Origin: Pseudomonadota bacterium
GTDB lineage: Bacteria > Pseudomonadota > Gammaproteobacteria > Legionellales > Legionellaceae
Assembly (NCBI GenBank): GCA_021848965.1
Contig: JAJZTL010000006.1
Location: 1 to 39,971 of the forward strand
DNA: 39,971 nucleotides
Direction of reading: 5' to 3'
Shown: positions 25,325-34,515 of the stretch, one piece after another
Position numbering within the stretch: position 1 is the stretch's first letter
Layout of the letters: the number at the start of each line of letters is the position of its first letter
Made by a program: the position numbers and the translations under genes
Notes under the pieces: generated by a model
The model's input: only the letters and a program-made list of their open reading frames with translations
Databases searched by the model: none
What the model was told of the DNA's origin: nothing

Positions 25325-26560
25325 ATGGCAAGACGCGTTGTCATCACAGGAATGGAAGTAACAACATCCATTGGCACGGGACTAGATAAATTTTGGTCTG
25401 CTGCTCTGTCTGGCGTAAGTGGTGTCCGACGTATTTCTGCTTATGATCCCAGCCCTTACACAACACAAATTGCTGGGGAAGTGATTGACTTTTCATTGGA
25501 TGAGTATCCTGAATATAAAAAAACTAGCCGTTACCCACGTACTTCTCAATTTATTTTGTACTGTGCTAGAAAACTTATGGAAAAATCAGGGTTTTCACTT
25601 AAATCGCCAGAGTTGCTTTCAGTTGGAACTTTTATTGGAACCGGGCAAGGAGGTACACCCTCAATTGAAGACGCTTTTGATATATATTATAACGATACAT
25701 GGAAAAAAGTTCCTGTTTTAACAATTATCCGGGCCATGGCTAACTCTGCTGCTAATCAAATAGCTATTGAATTAGGGCTGGGTGGGCCTAATATTACTTT
25801 TTCTAATGCATGTAACTCTTCTGCTGAAGCTATTGCTCATGCTTTTGAGCAAATTCGCTTAGGTAAACTCAACCTTGCATTAACAGGCGGGGCAGAAGCT
25901 ATGATTTTTCAGTCTACTATGGCTGCTTGGTGCCGATTGCGAGTGATGTCTACTCATAATGAATGCCCCGAAAAAGCATCTCGTCCTTTTGATAAAGGGC
26001 GAGATGGCATGATTATGGCTGAAGGAGCTGGCTTATTGATGCTCGAAGAGTTTGAGCATGCTAAAGCCCGCGGAGCAACTATTTATGCAGAAATTTTAGG
26101 TGCAGCGTCTACTTGTGACGCTTATCACATTACCGTTCCCTCTATGGGAGGGCAAGTACGTGCTATTCAATCAGCTTTAATCGATGCGGGTGTCGACGCT
26201 CAGCAAATTGATTATATTAGCGCACATGGAACTGGTACAATTCTGAATGATGTGACAGAGACCCAAACGATCAAGGCTGTTTTTGGTGAACGAGCGTATA
26301 ATATTCCTATTTCCGCATTAAAGTCGATGACGGGGCATACTATTGGCGCTGCAGGAGCTCTTGAAATAATAGCGACAGCTTTAAGTCTGAAAGAAGGACG
26401 TTTACATCCCACCATTAACCAAGAAACTCCTGATCCTGATTGTGATTTGGATTATATTCCCAATACTGCACGTGTTCTTCCTATTGAAATAGCTTTATCC
26501 AATCATTTTGCTTTTGGAGGAGCAAACACTGCATTAATTTTGAGGCGTTATACCGCATGA
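25325..26560 (+). CDS. Beta-ketoacyl-ACP synthase, FabF-like
   Basis: 411 residues, the usual FabF length. The catalytic set is C163 (NACNSSAEA), H301 (SAHGTGT), K333 (SALKS) and H338 ([12 protein letters not shown]). The Cys context NACNSS differs from the common TACATG/TACASG of housekeeping FabF, so this may be a specialised paralogue. It has its own strong promoter and overlaps lpxD by 4 bp, suggesting a role in making the hydroxyacyl chain for lipid A. Alternatively it could serve the neighbouring biosynthetic cluster. Confidence 0.9.
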   Translation: MARRVVITGMEVTTSIGTGLDKFWSAALSGVSGVRRISAYDPSPYTTQIAGEVIDFSLDEYPEYKKTSRYPRTSQFILYCARKLMEKSGFSLKSPELLSVGTFIGTGQGGTPSIEDAFDIYYNDTWKKVPVLTIIRAMANSAANQIAIELGLGGPNITFSNACNSSAEAIAHAFEQIRLGKLNLALTGGAEAMIFQSTMAAWCRLRVMSTHNECPEKASRPFDKGRDGMIMAEGAGLLMLEEFEHAKARGATIYAEILGAASTCDAYHITVPSMGGQVRAIQSALIDAGVDAQQIDYISAHGTGTILNDVTETQTIKAVFGERAYNIPISALKSMTGHTIGAAGALEIIATALSLKEGRLHPTINQETPDPDCDLDYIPNTARVLPIEIALSNHFAFGGANTALILRRYTA

Positions 26561-27591
26561 ACCTACTTTTATCTGAAATTTATTCTTTAACATCGGGTCA
26601 ACTTATTGGAAATCCTGATACACGTATACAGGGGTTTTCTGGTATTGATGATGTTGAACCACATACGTTAATTTTTATTGAGTCTGAACAATATCAAGAA
26701 AAAGCCATGCAATCCCCCGCTGCTGCAGTTATTGTCCCTCCTACCATTCAATCGTTGGGTGATAAAGCTTTAATTCAAGTTGAAAAACCTATGTTGACAT
26801 TTATGCTTTTGCTAAAGCATTTTTTTCAAGATAAGAAATATTCTGCACAAGTTCATCCCACTGCTGTGGTTGCCGCAAGTGCTAAAATTCATGAAACTGC
26901 CTATATTGGGCCTCATGTGGTTATTGGTGAAGATTCTCATATCGGGGCTCATGCCGTTATACTAGCAGGGTGTGTTTTAGGTGATAATGTTGCAGTCGGA
27001 GAGCATTCGTGTTTGCATCCCAATATTGTGGTTTATAACAATAGTGTGATTGGGTGCAGTGTTATTCTGCATGCTGGTTGTGTCATTGGTAGTGATGGAT
27101 TTGGTTACCGGCTTCATGAAGGGAAGCAACAGAAAGTACCTCATGTAGGAAAAGTAATTATTGAAGATGATGTCGAAATTGGTGCAAATACAGTAGTTGA
27201 TCGGGCTTCATTGGGTACTACGCGTATTGGAACTGGAACCAAAATTGATAACTTGGTGCAAATTGCACATTCTGTCAAAATTGGCCCACATAATATTATT
27301 TGCTCTATGACCGGAGTAGCAGGAAGCTCAAAAACAGGCAGTCATGTTACTTTGGCGGCCAATGTGGGTGTGAGCGATCATGTGACTATTGAGGATAATG
27401 TTATTTTAGGTGCGCGCACAGGCGTGCCCCCCAAGAAACTCATAAGAAAAAACTCAGTTTGGTTAGGAAGTCCTGCTCGTCCTCAAGAGAAAACTATAGA
27501 ACAACTCGTTGCACAACAACAGCTTCCTCAGCTCATCAATAAAGTGCGTGAGTTACAAAAACGTGTGGCACAATTAGAGCAAGAGAAGTAG
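26557..27591 (+). CDS. lpxD: UDP-3-O-(3-hydroxyacyl)glucosamine N-acyltransferase LpxD
   Basis: 344 residues. The N-terminal uridine-binding domain (about 1-100) is followed by a left-handed beta-helix of hexapeptide repeats (about 101-300). GSDGFGYR and [13 protein letters not shown] are LpxD signatures, and catalytic His is H238 in [10 protein letters not shown]. The C-terminal helix ([11 protein letters not shown]) is the trimer/ACP-binding tail. It transfers a 3-hydroxyacyl chain from ACP to UDP-acylglucosamine in lipid A synthesis at the cytoplasmic side. Start and stop overlap with the FabF-like gene (ATGA). Confidence 0.95.
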   Translation: MNLLLSEIYSLTSGQLIGNPDTRIQGFSGIDDVEPHTLIFIESEQYQEKAMQSPAAAVIVPPTIQSLGDKALIQVEKPMLTFMLLLKHFFQDKKYSAQVHPTAVVAASAKIHETAYIGPHVVIGEDSHIGAHAVILAGCVLGDNVAVGEHSCLHPNIVVYNNSVIGCSVILHAGCVIGSDGFGYRLHEGKQQKVPHVGKVIIEDDVEIGANTVVDRASLGTTRIGTGTKIDNLVQIAHSVKIGPHNIICSMTGVAGSSKTGSHVTLAANVGVSDHVTIEDNVILGARTGVPPKKLIRKNSVWLGSPARPQEKTIEQLVAQQQLPQLINKVRELQKRVAQLEQEK

Positions 27592-27606
27592 CATTGAGGA
27601 CATGCT

Positions 27607-28239
27607 CTAATCATCCATAAAATTCATATCACCAATACGCGACAAGGTATTATTTTGAAAAACATAAGTGCCTGACTCGTGGCAAAAATGAGTAACGTTT
27701 TCAATTTTTAGAGCAGTATCTTTTAAAATAAGTAATGGATTTCCCTGACGATCCAGAGGTGCTTTTCCATCTTTGGGAGGGATAATATCTGCCTTATTCA
27801 AAATAAAACTCGCATAAGCATCATTTTTTTTAATTGTTTTTGCTCGAATAGCCATACGCGCGGCTTGTTCTGTGGCGTAAACTGGGCGTGTAACAATTTG
27901 CTTATCAAGACTTTGAATGATTTTTTCCCATTTAGGCACGCTTCCACCATCAACATTGTAAAGAGAAACATAAGCTTCAATTTGATCTGCATTAGGTTCG
28001 AGGGATACTGTTCGTAATGGGGGGGCTGCTGTTGCTGTTGCACCCTCAGCATCGGGCGTTTCTTCAAAACCAGGATCAATAAAGCGAAGTCGATTCTTAA
28101 AATTAAAGCGAATATCTTTTAATTTTTTACCAATGTTGCCTAAAAAAACACTTTTGTCCCAGGGGCCTTTTTCGATAGTGTTATCAAGTGCTTTCAGCAA
28201 TTCCATTGCTGTTTTGCGTTGTTCATCTATTTTTCCCAT
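27607..28239 (-). CDS. icmQ: IcmQ-like component of the Dot/Icm type IVB secretion system
   Basis: 210 residues. The N-terminal helix pair (MELLKALDNTIEKGPWDKS then FLGNIGKKLKDIRFNF) matches the IcmR-binding region of IcmQ. After a variable Ala/Pro linker (about 62-78) the C-terminal domain shows AYVSLYNVDGGSVPKWEKII, RPVYATEQAARMAIRAK, NDAYASFILNKADI and GNPLLILKDTALKIENV, as I recall for Legionella IcmQ. IcmQ is a cytoplasmic, membrane-interacting protein needed for Dot/Icm function, held by IcmR or a replacement (FIR) protein. No other icm/dot genes are near, which is unusual. Assignment is from remembered family patterns, not a search. Confidence 0.85.
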   Translation of the reverse strand: MGKIDEQRKTAMELLKALDNTIEKGPWDKSVFLGNIGKKLKDIRFNFKNRLRFIDPGFEETPDAEGATATAAPPLRTVSLEPNADQIEAYVSLYNVDGGSVPKWEKIIQSLDKQIVTRPVYATEQAARMAIRAKTIKKNDAYASFILNKADIIPPKDGKAPLDRQGNPLLILKDTALKIENVTHFCHESGTYVFQNNTLSRIGDMNFMDD

Positions 28240-28256
28240 ATAGTCAGGAAAGACTC

Positions 28257-28301
28257 AAATTAACTAAATTAACCAAATTAACCAAATTAACCAAATTAAA
28301 T
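28257..28301. repeat. Five 9-bp AAATTAACC tandem repeats upstream of icmQ
   Basis: Units AAATTAACT, three AAATTAACC and AAATTAAAT run from 28257 to 28301. GACTCAA (28252-28258) and TTGAGTC (28301-28307) flank them as an inverted repeat. The array covers the gap between the small upstream gene's stop and the icmQ start, so unit number sets the intergenic spacing. Confidence 0.8.
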
Positions 28302-28490
28302 TGAGTCACTATTTTCTTCGTTTTGGCTGCATGAAGGGTTATCACGTCTTTCAGCAATTCGCTTATGTTTTGCAATTTCTGCTCGCTGTGATGCGGATTT
28401 TATTGGATGACTCTTATCAAAAGCTTGTAAGAAAGCGTCATATTCACTAACATAAGCTTTGTCAATGTCCTCAATGTATTGGTGACTCAT
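28296..28490 (-). CDS. Small charged protein upstream of icmQ; FIR-type partner possible
   Basis: 64 residues from ATG 28490; a TTG three codons earlier is also open. It reads MSHQYIEDIDKAYVSEYDAF and continues with a conserved-looking KSASQRAEIAKHKRI segment and an acidic, Asn/Ser-rich tail. No membrane segment or signal peptide. In Legionella and Coxiella the gene immediately upstream of icmQ is icmR or an unrelated functional equivalent (FIR), and these diverge fast. The position fits, but the protein is shorter than typical FIR proteins, so this is a suggestion only. It is divergent from lysA with about 60 bp between. Confidence 0.65.
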   Translation of the reverse strand: MSHQYIEDIDKAYVSEYDAFLQAFDKSHPIKSASQRAEIAKHKRIAERRDNPSCSQNEENSDSI

Positions 28491-28553
28491 AATAATCAAT
28501 TAAAAATATCTTTAACTATCAAAAATAGTAGCATTTTTTTAGGTGGATAGCAA

Positions 28554-29846
28554 ATGGTTAATGCGCATGGTAACTTTCATTACAATGAATTATCTCTTTG
28601 GGTAGATGATGTAAACGTTGAAGAAATTATTCAGTGTTTTGGTACACCCACTTACGTTTACTCTCATTCAATGATCAAGCAAAATTGGCAGTTTATTACA
28701 GAAACATTTGGCCAGGCATTAAAAGGAAAAAAAGAACCAATCTTTGCTTATGCAGTAAAAGCCAATAGTCATTTAATGATATTAAGTACGCTGGCTAAAA
28801 TGGGTGCTTGTTTTGATGTGGTTTCTGGGGGAGAACTCCAACGTGTTTTGAGAGCAGGTGTTCATCCTAAAAAAATATTTTTTTCCGGTGTTGGCAAAAC
28901 GGAACAGGAAATACGCGAGGCTATCAATAATGATATTGGTTGCATTCATGTGGAGTCAGAGGAGGAATTAATTCGTATTGAAAAACTAGCTTTGGGTGAA
29001 AATCGATGTATTTCGGTGGCTTTACGCATTAATCCAAATGTCAATCCTAAAACTCACCCTTACATCGCAACCGGATTAAAAGAAAATAAATTTGGCATTG
29101 AATGGCGACAGGCAAAACAGTTGTACTTACAGCGAGAAAAATTTCCGCATCTAAAGTTTATAGGCATTGCCTGTCACATTGGTTCGCAAATTTCCGAATG
29201 TAAGCCTTATATGGAGGCGTTACAAAGTCTATTATCTTTATACGATGACTTAGTGAATCAAGGTTTCACGATTGAATATCTAGATTTAGGTGGAGGATTT
29301 GGTATTACTTACACGGATGAAAGTCCTCTTGATGTGTCTCAATTAGCTGCATCTGTTTCAAGTATGATAGGAGAGCGTCCTGTAAGAGTGATGCTAGAGC
29401 CTGGGCGGTCAATCGTAGGGAATGCTGGTATTTTATTAACAAAAGTTGAATATTTGAAAGAGAATCAAGAGAAAACGTTTGAAAAAAAATTTGCGATTGT
29501 TGATGCTGGAATGAATGATTTATTGCGCCCAGCTTTATATCAAGCAATTCATCCCATTTGGCCAGTAAAAGTACCGGATCATTCTTTCGAAGAGAAATCC
29601 TATGATGTCGTAGGTCCTATTTGTGAGACCAGTGATTATTTTGTCAAAAATCAGCCATTACCTGCAAGCTTAAAGGCTGGCGATTATTTGGCTATTGGTG
29701 TGGCGGGAGCGTATGGATTTTCGATGAGTTCGCAGTACAACACTCGTCCTAGAGCTGCAGAAGTATGGGTTGATGGTGACAAGGCTACGTTGATCCGTGC
29801 ACGCGAAACAGTGGATGATTTGATTTTTCATGAACGAATTATCTGA
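28554..29846 (+). CDS. lysA: Diaminopimelate decarboxylase
   Basis: 430 residues. The PLP-binding Lys is K69 in YAVKANSHL. ACHIGSQI, the glycine-rich LDLGGGFGI, EPGRSIVGNAG and CETSDYF are LysA signatures of fold-type III decarboxylases. It converts meso-diaminopimelate to lysine, the final step of the pathway. AGGTGG precedes the ATG. Its 3' end overlaps the convergent unknown gene by 8 bp. In many relatives lysA is not located beside icmQ or ftsQ. Confidence 0.95.
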   Translation: MVNAHGNFHYNELSLWVDDVNVEEIIQCFGTPTYVYSHSMIKQNWQFITETFGQALKGKKEPIFAYAVKANSHLMILSTLAKMGACFDVVSGGELQRVLRAGVHPKKIFFSGVGKTEQEIREAINNDIGCIHVESEEELIRIEKLALGENRCISVALRINPNVNPKTHPYIATGLKENKFGIEWRQAKQLYLQREKFPHLKFIGIACHIGSQISECKPYMEALQSLLSLYDDLVNQGFTIEYLDLGGGFGITYTDESPLDVSQLAASVSSMIGERPVRVMLEPGRSIVGNAGILLTKVEYLKENQEKTFEKKFAIVDAGMNDLLRPALYQAIHPIWPVKVPDHSFEEKSYDVVGPICETSDYFVKNQPLPASLKAGDYLAIGVAGAYGFSMSSQYNTRPRAAEVWVDGDKATLIRARETVDDLIFHERII

Positions 29847-30726
29847 TTTTTTTGCTCATAGGCTCTGAAGGTGTTGGAAATTCTTGAGAGTTTGTAAAAT
29901 TATTGTGCCATTGGGTAAATCTAATATAAGATTTTGTTGGGCTATCTTTTGCTCTCAAAAGTTTTCGAATCCAACAAGGCGTTCGATTACGTTGCAACGC
30001 TGTTTCGATATTTTCAATACGCGTGATATAGCTGGCAATAGGGTCATCATCTTTGATAATAAGATCAATGTTTTTTTTAAGTTCATTTTTTTCTGGGCTT
30101 AGAATAAATTTTGTTTCTATACGTCCTGAAAGTTTTTGCTGCATGTCATTTCGCGATTGGCATGATTTAAAAATATTGGGATCGTTTAGGTCGTCTGAAA
30201 GTAACTGTAAACACGCCATTTCTTGCTGAAGCTCAAGAATTTTGGCTTTGATATTCCATTGCATGAAGTTTAATCGTTCTATCGCCGCGTCAAGTTCTTT
30301 TTGAAGCTGCTCAAGACTTATTTCTAGGGGCGTAATAACTTCTTGTTCTGCTAATTTTTGTTGAATAGCTAATTTTATGGGTTCAGATGCCACATTAGCT
30401 TCTAAGCTTTGAGCTATTTTTTTTCGTAGTTGGATATAATGTTTCTTAGCATCAGTGCGAGTTTGATCTAGATTAATGTCAAAATATTTGAGACTTAAAC
30501 TTTCCTCTGTGCTGCCTGTTGAATGGAGTGTCAGCTCACCAGTTTCTGTATTTATCCGATACTCATCAACTAAAAGACGTAAATACTCAAGATAAATAAA
30601 GGCTAAACAAACAGAGATATCATCAGTGATTAATATCTCTTCTTTAGCACAATACTTCAGTTTTTCAACAAGAGGAGCTGTCTTCTTTTTAATGCTGTGG
30701 GTTAAGAGCTCAGTTGTTTTTTGCAT
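29839..30726 (-). CDS. Unknown coiled-coil-rich protein
   Basis: 295 residues with no family I recognise. The N-terminal third is mixed; residues about 100-185 are predicted helices with coiled-coil spacing (ISLEQLQKELDAAIERLNF, ILELQQEMACLQLLSDDL); the C-terminus is basic and Ser/Pro-rich (EFPTPSEPMSKK). No signal peptide or membrane segment. It overlaps the upstream 94-residue gene by 17 bp and is probably co-transcribed with it. Helical, lineage-specific proteins with polar tails are common among Dot/Icm substrates, so an effector role is possible, without direct evidence. Confidence 0.8.
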   Translation of the reverse strand: MQKTTELLTHSIKKKTAPLVEKLKYCAKEEILITDDISVCLAFIYLEYLRLLVDEYRINTETGELTLHSTGSTEESLSLKYFDINLDQTRTDAKKHYIQLRKKIAQSLEANVASEPIKLAIQQKLAEQEVITPLEISLEQLQKELDAAIERLNFMQWNIKAKILELQQEMACLQLLSDDLNDPNIFKSCQSRNDMQQKLSGRIETKFILSPEKNELKKNIDLIIKDDDPIASYITRIENIETALQRNRTPCWIRKLLRAKDSPTKSYIRFTQWHNNFTNSQEFPTPSEPMSKKIR

Positions 30727-30994
30727 TTTCTATCGTTGTTGATAAGTCATCAGTGGTCCTGATAATTTTTATCAAGTTTTGATAAATAGGCTGTTGTTGT
30801 ATGGTGTTTTCATTGTTTGATTCGTTTAATGCACGTAAAGCCTCTTCCAAAAAATAATATGAATCATTCACATGATACTTATTTTGCTTTTGTGCTTCTT
30901 TTTTCTTAATGATTAAATTTTGTACTATTTTTAATAGTTCATCGGGTGACATAGGTAGTTCTATAAAATTAAGTCGCTTTAGAGTAGGGCGCAT
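30710..30994 (-). CDS. Unknown small helical protein
   Basis: 94 residues from the longest start; MSPDELLKIV at 30952 is an alternative start giving 80 residues. Neither has a strong ribosome site. The sequence is charged and helical (IVQNLIIKKKEAQKQNKY, YYFLEEALRALNESNN) with no motif I recognise. It overlaps the start of the 295-residue gene by 17 bp in another frame, typical of translational coupling, so the two may form a complex. It is divergent from ftsQ. Confidence 0.7.
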   Translation of the reverse strand: MRPTLKRLNFIELPMSPDELLKIVQNLIIKKKEAQKQNKYHVNDSYYFLEEALRALNESNNENTIQQQPIYQNLIKIIRTTDDLSTTIENAKNN

Positions 30995-31088
30995 TCTAAT
31001 ACATAAAAATGAAAATAATATTAAATCATGGGATAAAATTTCATGATGCTTGAGTTTTTTTTAAAATGAGTTATCATTGACCAAAAAA

Positions 31089-31907
31089 ATGTTCTTAACT
31101 TCAGATTATAGTATGGTAATACTTAAACGTGGCGTACAATTGACGGTTTTAGTTTTATTGGTGGCCAGTGTTAAGTTTGGATGGAATTATTTACAAAGTG
31201 GCGGCATTTTTCCTATTTCAGTCGTTAAAGTAGAGGCAGATTACACTCATCTTTCTCCTGAAGAATTAGAGCAGACTATTTCGAATGATTTACCGGCCAG
31301 TTTCTGGACAGTAAATGTTCGTTCATTAAAATCACGACTTCAGGCTATTACTTGGGTTCAGTCAGTAGATATTCAAAAAATTTGGCCAGAAACATTGAAA
31401 ATTCGCGTCAATGAAAAAAAGGTTATGGCGAAGTGGGGAAAAAATGGATTACTGAGCGATAAGCAAGAGATTTTTTATCCTAATTTTGAAAGAAAAGAGC
31501 AAGAAAGTACGTCAATTAAAAAAGGATTACCTACGCTATACGGACCCGCAAGCCAAGTGAATACGATAGTTCAGCAATATAACTCCATGAGCAAAATGCT
31601 CTGGCAGGAAAAAATGACCATAAAAACGTTGTATATGAGTAGAAGCGGTGCTTGGTTTATTCAATTAACGAACGGTACAATGCTTTTATTAGGAAGAGAA
31701 ACACCTTTAGAACGATTAGCCCGTTTTCTAGGAGCCTATGATTCAATTTTTTTGAATAATGATGCTGTGGATCAGGAGATACGCTTTGCGCGTCGGGTTG
31801 ATTTGAGATATCCTCATGGCATGGCCATTTCATGGGCAACTGAAACAAAAACGCCTACAAATGAGTTGGGATTCCTAAAAACAAATAACGAAATTGAAAA
31901 TAAGTAA
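31089..31907 (+). CDS. ftsQ: Cell division protein FtsQ
   Basis: 272 residues from ATG 31089; a TTG at 31077 and an ATG at 31113 are other possible starts, and no strong ribosome site decides. A short cytoplasmic part is followed by one membrane helix (VQLTVLVLLVASVKFGWNYL). The POTRA domain comes next (FPISVVKVEADYTHLSPEEL to IRVNEKK), then the beta domain ending near FARRVDLRYPHGMAI. FtsQ links early and late divisome proteins in the periplasm. It directly precedes ftsA, as usual, but no ddl or mur gene lies upstream. Confidence 0.93.
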   Translation: MFLTSDYSMVILKRGVQLTVLVLLVASVKFGWNYLQSGGIFPISVVKVEADYTHLSPEELEQTISNDLPASFWTVNVRSLKSRLQAITWVQSVDIQKIWPETLKIRVNEKKVMAKWGKNGLLSDKQEIFYPNFERKEQESTSIKKGLPTLYGPASQVNTIVQQYNSMSKMLWQEKMTIKTLYMSRSGAWFIQLTNGTMLLLGRETPLERLARFLGAYDSIFLNNDAVDQEIRFARRVDLRYPHGMAISWATETKTPTNELGFLKTNNEIENK

Positions 31908-31912
31908 AAAAT

Positions 31913-33157
31913 ATGGCAAAAAAAACAGAACGTAATCTCATTGTAAGTTTGGATGTAGGAACTTCCAAAGTAGTGGCATTAGTAGGCGAAATTAATCCTG
32001 CCGATAATATTGAAATTATTGGCTTTGGTTCTCATCCTTCTCGCGGCCTCAAACGAGGAGTTGTAGTAAATATTGAAGCTACTGTCCAATCCATTCAACG
32101 AGCTGTTGAGGAAGCTGAGTTGATGGCAGGTTGCGAAATTCGTTCTGCTTTTACAGGAATTGCAGGAAGTCATGTGCGAAGTTTAAATTCACATGGCATT
32201 GTAGCAATTCGTGACTATGAAGTAACACAAGCAGATGTGGAGCGTGTTATTGATGCCGCAAAAGCAGTAGCTATTCCAGCGGATCAAAAAATTCTTCACG
32301 TATTGCCGCAAGAATTTTTGATTGATAACCAGGACAGTATTAAAGAACCCATTGGAATGTCCGGAGTACGTCTTGAAGCCAAAGTACATATGGTAACAGG
32401 AGCTGTTAGTGCTGCGCAAAATATTGTTAAATGTGTACGTCGCTGCGGACTGGATGTAGGCGAAATTATTTTAGAACAACTGGCTTCAAGTCATGCTGTT
32501 TTAACTGAAGATGAAAAAGAACTGGGAGTATGTTTGATTGACATTGGAGGGGGAACAACAGATATTGCTGTATTCTCTGATGGAGCTATTCGCCACACTG
32601 CGGTGATTCCTATTGCAGGTGATCAAGTAACCAATGATATTGCGGTGGCTTTACGCACCCCCACTCAAGCAGCTGAAGAGATAAAGTTAAAATATGGCTG
32701 CGCATTAACTGAGCTGGCAGACGCCAATCAAATGATTGAGGTTCCTAGTATTAATGAACGTCCTGGGCGAAAAATTTCTGCCAAAGTATTAGCTGATGTT
32801 ATTTCAGCTCGTTATGATGAACTATTTACCCTAGTTAAAAATGAAATTAGACGAAGTGGTTTTGAAAATTTAATGGCGTCAGGTGTTGTCATTACAGGCG
32901 GGGCTGCAAAAGTAAAAGGATCTGTTGAGTTAGCTGAACAAGTGTTCAAGATTCCTGTGCGATTAGGAACTCCACAAAATAATGTGGAGGGGTTAACAGA
33001 AGTTATTGCTAATCCGGTGTATTCTACTGCGGTTGGATTGCTGCTATATGGCTATCAACAACAATATGAAACAGGTTATAATGGCAAAAATGCTCCTAAT
33101 GGGGGAGTTAAAGGTCTTTGGCAGCAAATGAGAGTCTGGTTTCAAGGGAACTTTTAA
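31913..33157 (+). CDS. ftsA: Cell division protein FtsA
   Basis: 414 residues. Actin-fold motifs are clear: VSLDVGTSKVVALVGE (phosphate 1), LIDIGGGTTDIAVF (phosphate 2) and VVITGGAAKVKG (adenosine). The 1C domain (about 85-165) and a C-terminal amphipathic helix (LWQQMRVWFQGNF) for membrane attachment are present. FtsA tethers FtsZ to the membrane. The start is 5 bp after ftsQ, and ftsZ follows after a 74-bp gap. Confidence 0.97.
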   Translation: MAKKTERNLIVSLDVGTSKVVALVGEINPADNIEIIGFGSHPSRGLKRGVVVNIEATVQSIQRAVEEAELMAGCEIRSAFTGIAGSHVRSLNSHGIVAIRDYEVTQADVERVIDAAKAVAIPADQKILHVLPQEFLIDNQDSIKEPIGMSGVRLEAKVHMVTGAVSAAQNIVKCVRRCGLDVGEIILEQLASSHAVLTEDEKELGVCLIDIGGGTTDIAVFSDGAIRHTAVIPIAGDQVTNDIAVALRTPTQAAEEIKLKYGCALTELADANQMIEVPSINERPGRKISAKVLADVISARYDELFTLVKNEIRRSGFENLMASGVVITGGAAKVKGSVELAEQVFKIPVRLGTPQNNVEGLTEVIANPVYSTAVGLLLYGYQQQYETGYNGKNAPNGGVKGLWQQMRVWFQGNF

Positions 33158-33231
33158 TTTATTGGATAAATGTTATTTGTCCTTACGGGTATTAATTATA
33201 AAAATTGGAAATTATTTGGAGGAATCGAGTC

Positions 33232-34506
33232 ATGTTTGAATCAATGGGAAACCGACCAGAAGCTGTTATTAAAGTCATTGGCGTTGGTGGTGGCGGTGGT
33301 AATGCTGTAGAACACATGGTTGCAGAGCATGTAAATGGAGTTGAATTTATCTGTGCAAACACAGACGCTCAGGCATTGAAAAACTCTAATGCAGCGGTTC
33401 ATATCCAATTGGGTGACGAATTAACAAAAGGTTTAGGTGCAGGAGCCAATCCTGAAGTAGGACGGCAAGCAGCTGAAGCAGATAGAGAAAAAATCAAATC
33501 TATGTTGACAGGTTCGGATATGGTTTTTGTTACTGCCGGTATGGGAGGCGGAACAGGTACAGGTGCTGCCCCTGTTGTAGCGGAAATTGCAAAAGAATTA
33601 GGCATTTTAACTGTTGCAGTTGTTACGAAGCCTTTCCTTTTTGAAGGTCGCCAAAGATCTTTAGTCGCAGAAGAAGGTATTGAGCGCTTATCACAGCATG
33701 TAGATTCTTTAATTACTATCCCTAATAATAAGTTATTAACTGTATTAGGAAAAAATATTTCTTTATTAAATGCGTTTAAAGCAGCCAATAATGTACTGCT
33801 TGGCGCTGTTCAAGGGATTGCGGACTTAATTACGCGTCCAGGTTTGATTAATGTGGATTTTGCTGACGTGAGAACTGTCATGTCTGAAATGGGTATGGCT
33901 GTTATGGGGACAGGATTTGCTCGCGGTGAAGAGAGAGCTCGCATTGCCGCTGAAACAGCAATTGCAAGCCCATTGTTGGAAGATGTGAACTTGTCTGGAG
34001 CACAAGGTATTTTAGTCAACATTACCGCTGGTTTAGACATGTCTATCGGTGAGTTTGAAGACGTCGGAGATGTTATTAAAAATTTTGTTTCCGATGATGC
34101 TACAGTTGTTGTTGGTGCTGTTATTGATCCTGAAATGAATGAAGAAATGAAAGTAACAGTTATTGTTACAGGTTTAGGTCAAGAGGATCGTTATCCGCGA
34201 ACCCAGCAACGTGGTAGTTTTTCTCCAGGCTTAGGTGGTGTAAACCATTCCCCCATTAATAATGGCGCACCACGAGCACGTTTAATGGATTCTACGCGAA
34301 AAGATGGAACATTAAATTATCAGCAATTGGAACGGCCAGCAGTCATGCGAAAACAAAGTAATGCTTCTCTTGTTGGTGGTAACACTACTAGTTCAGCAGC
34401 GCCATTGACTCAAGGGGCTCCCAAAGGAGGAATGCATGCAGTTCCCGATGTAGATTACTTAGATATTCCTGCTTTTTTGAGACGACAAGAAGAAGATTCA
34501 AATTAG
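33232..34506 (+). CDS. ftsZ: Cell division protein FtsZ
   Basis: 424 residues from ATG 33232, chosen because GGAGGA is at 33218-33223 and the protein begins [16 protein letters not shown]; a longer in-frame start would lie before the ribosome site. The GTP-binding tubulin signature [10 protein letters not shown], the T7 loop [11 protein letters not shown] and the C-terminal peptide [10 protein letters not shown] that binds FtsA/ZipA are all intact. It forms the division ring. The usual next gene lpxC is absent; an unrelated three-gene set follows. Confidence 0.98.
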   Translation: MFESMGNRPEAVIKVIGVGGGGGNAVEHMVAEHVNGVEFICANTDAQALKNSNAAVHIQLGDELTKGLGAGANPEVGRQAAEADREKIKSMLTGSDMVFVTAGMGGGTGTGAAPVVAEIAKELGILTVAVVTKPFLFEGRQRSLVAEEGIERLSQHVDSLITIPNNKLLTVLGKNISLLNAFKAANNVLLGAVQGIADLITRPGLINVDFADVRTVMSEMGMAVMGTGFARGEERARIAAETAIASPLLEDVNLSGAQGILVNITAGLDMSIGEFEDVGDVIKNFVSDDATVVVGAVIDPEMNEEMKVTVIVTGLGQEDRYPRTQQRGSFSPGLGGVNHSPINNGAPRARLMDSTRKDGTLNYQQLERPAVMRKQSNASLVGGNTTSSAAPLTQGAPKGGMHAVPDVDYLDIPAFLRRQEEDSN

Positions 34507-34515
34507 GGTGTTCTA

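Noticed and set aside
33399-33788. Minus-strand open frame of 129 codons
   Set aside because: Antisense shadow of ftsZ; Pro/Ala/Thr-rich translation typical of a reversed conserved gene.
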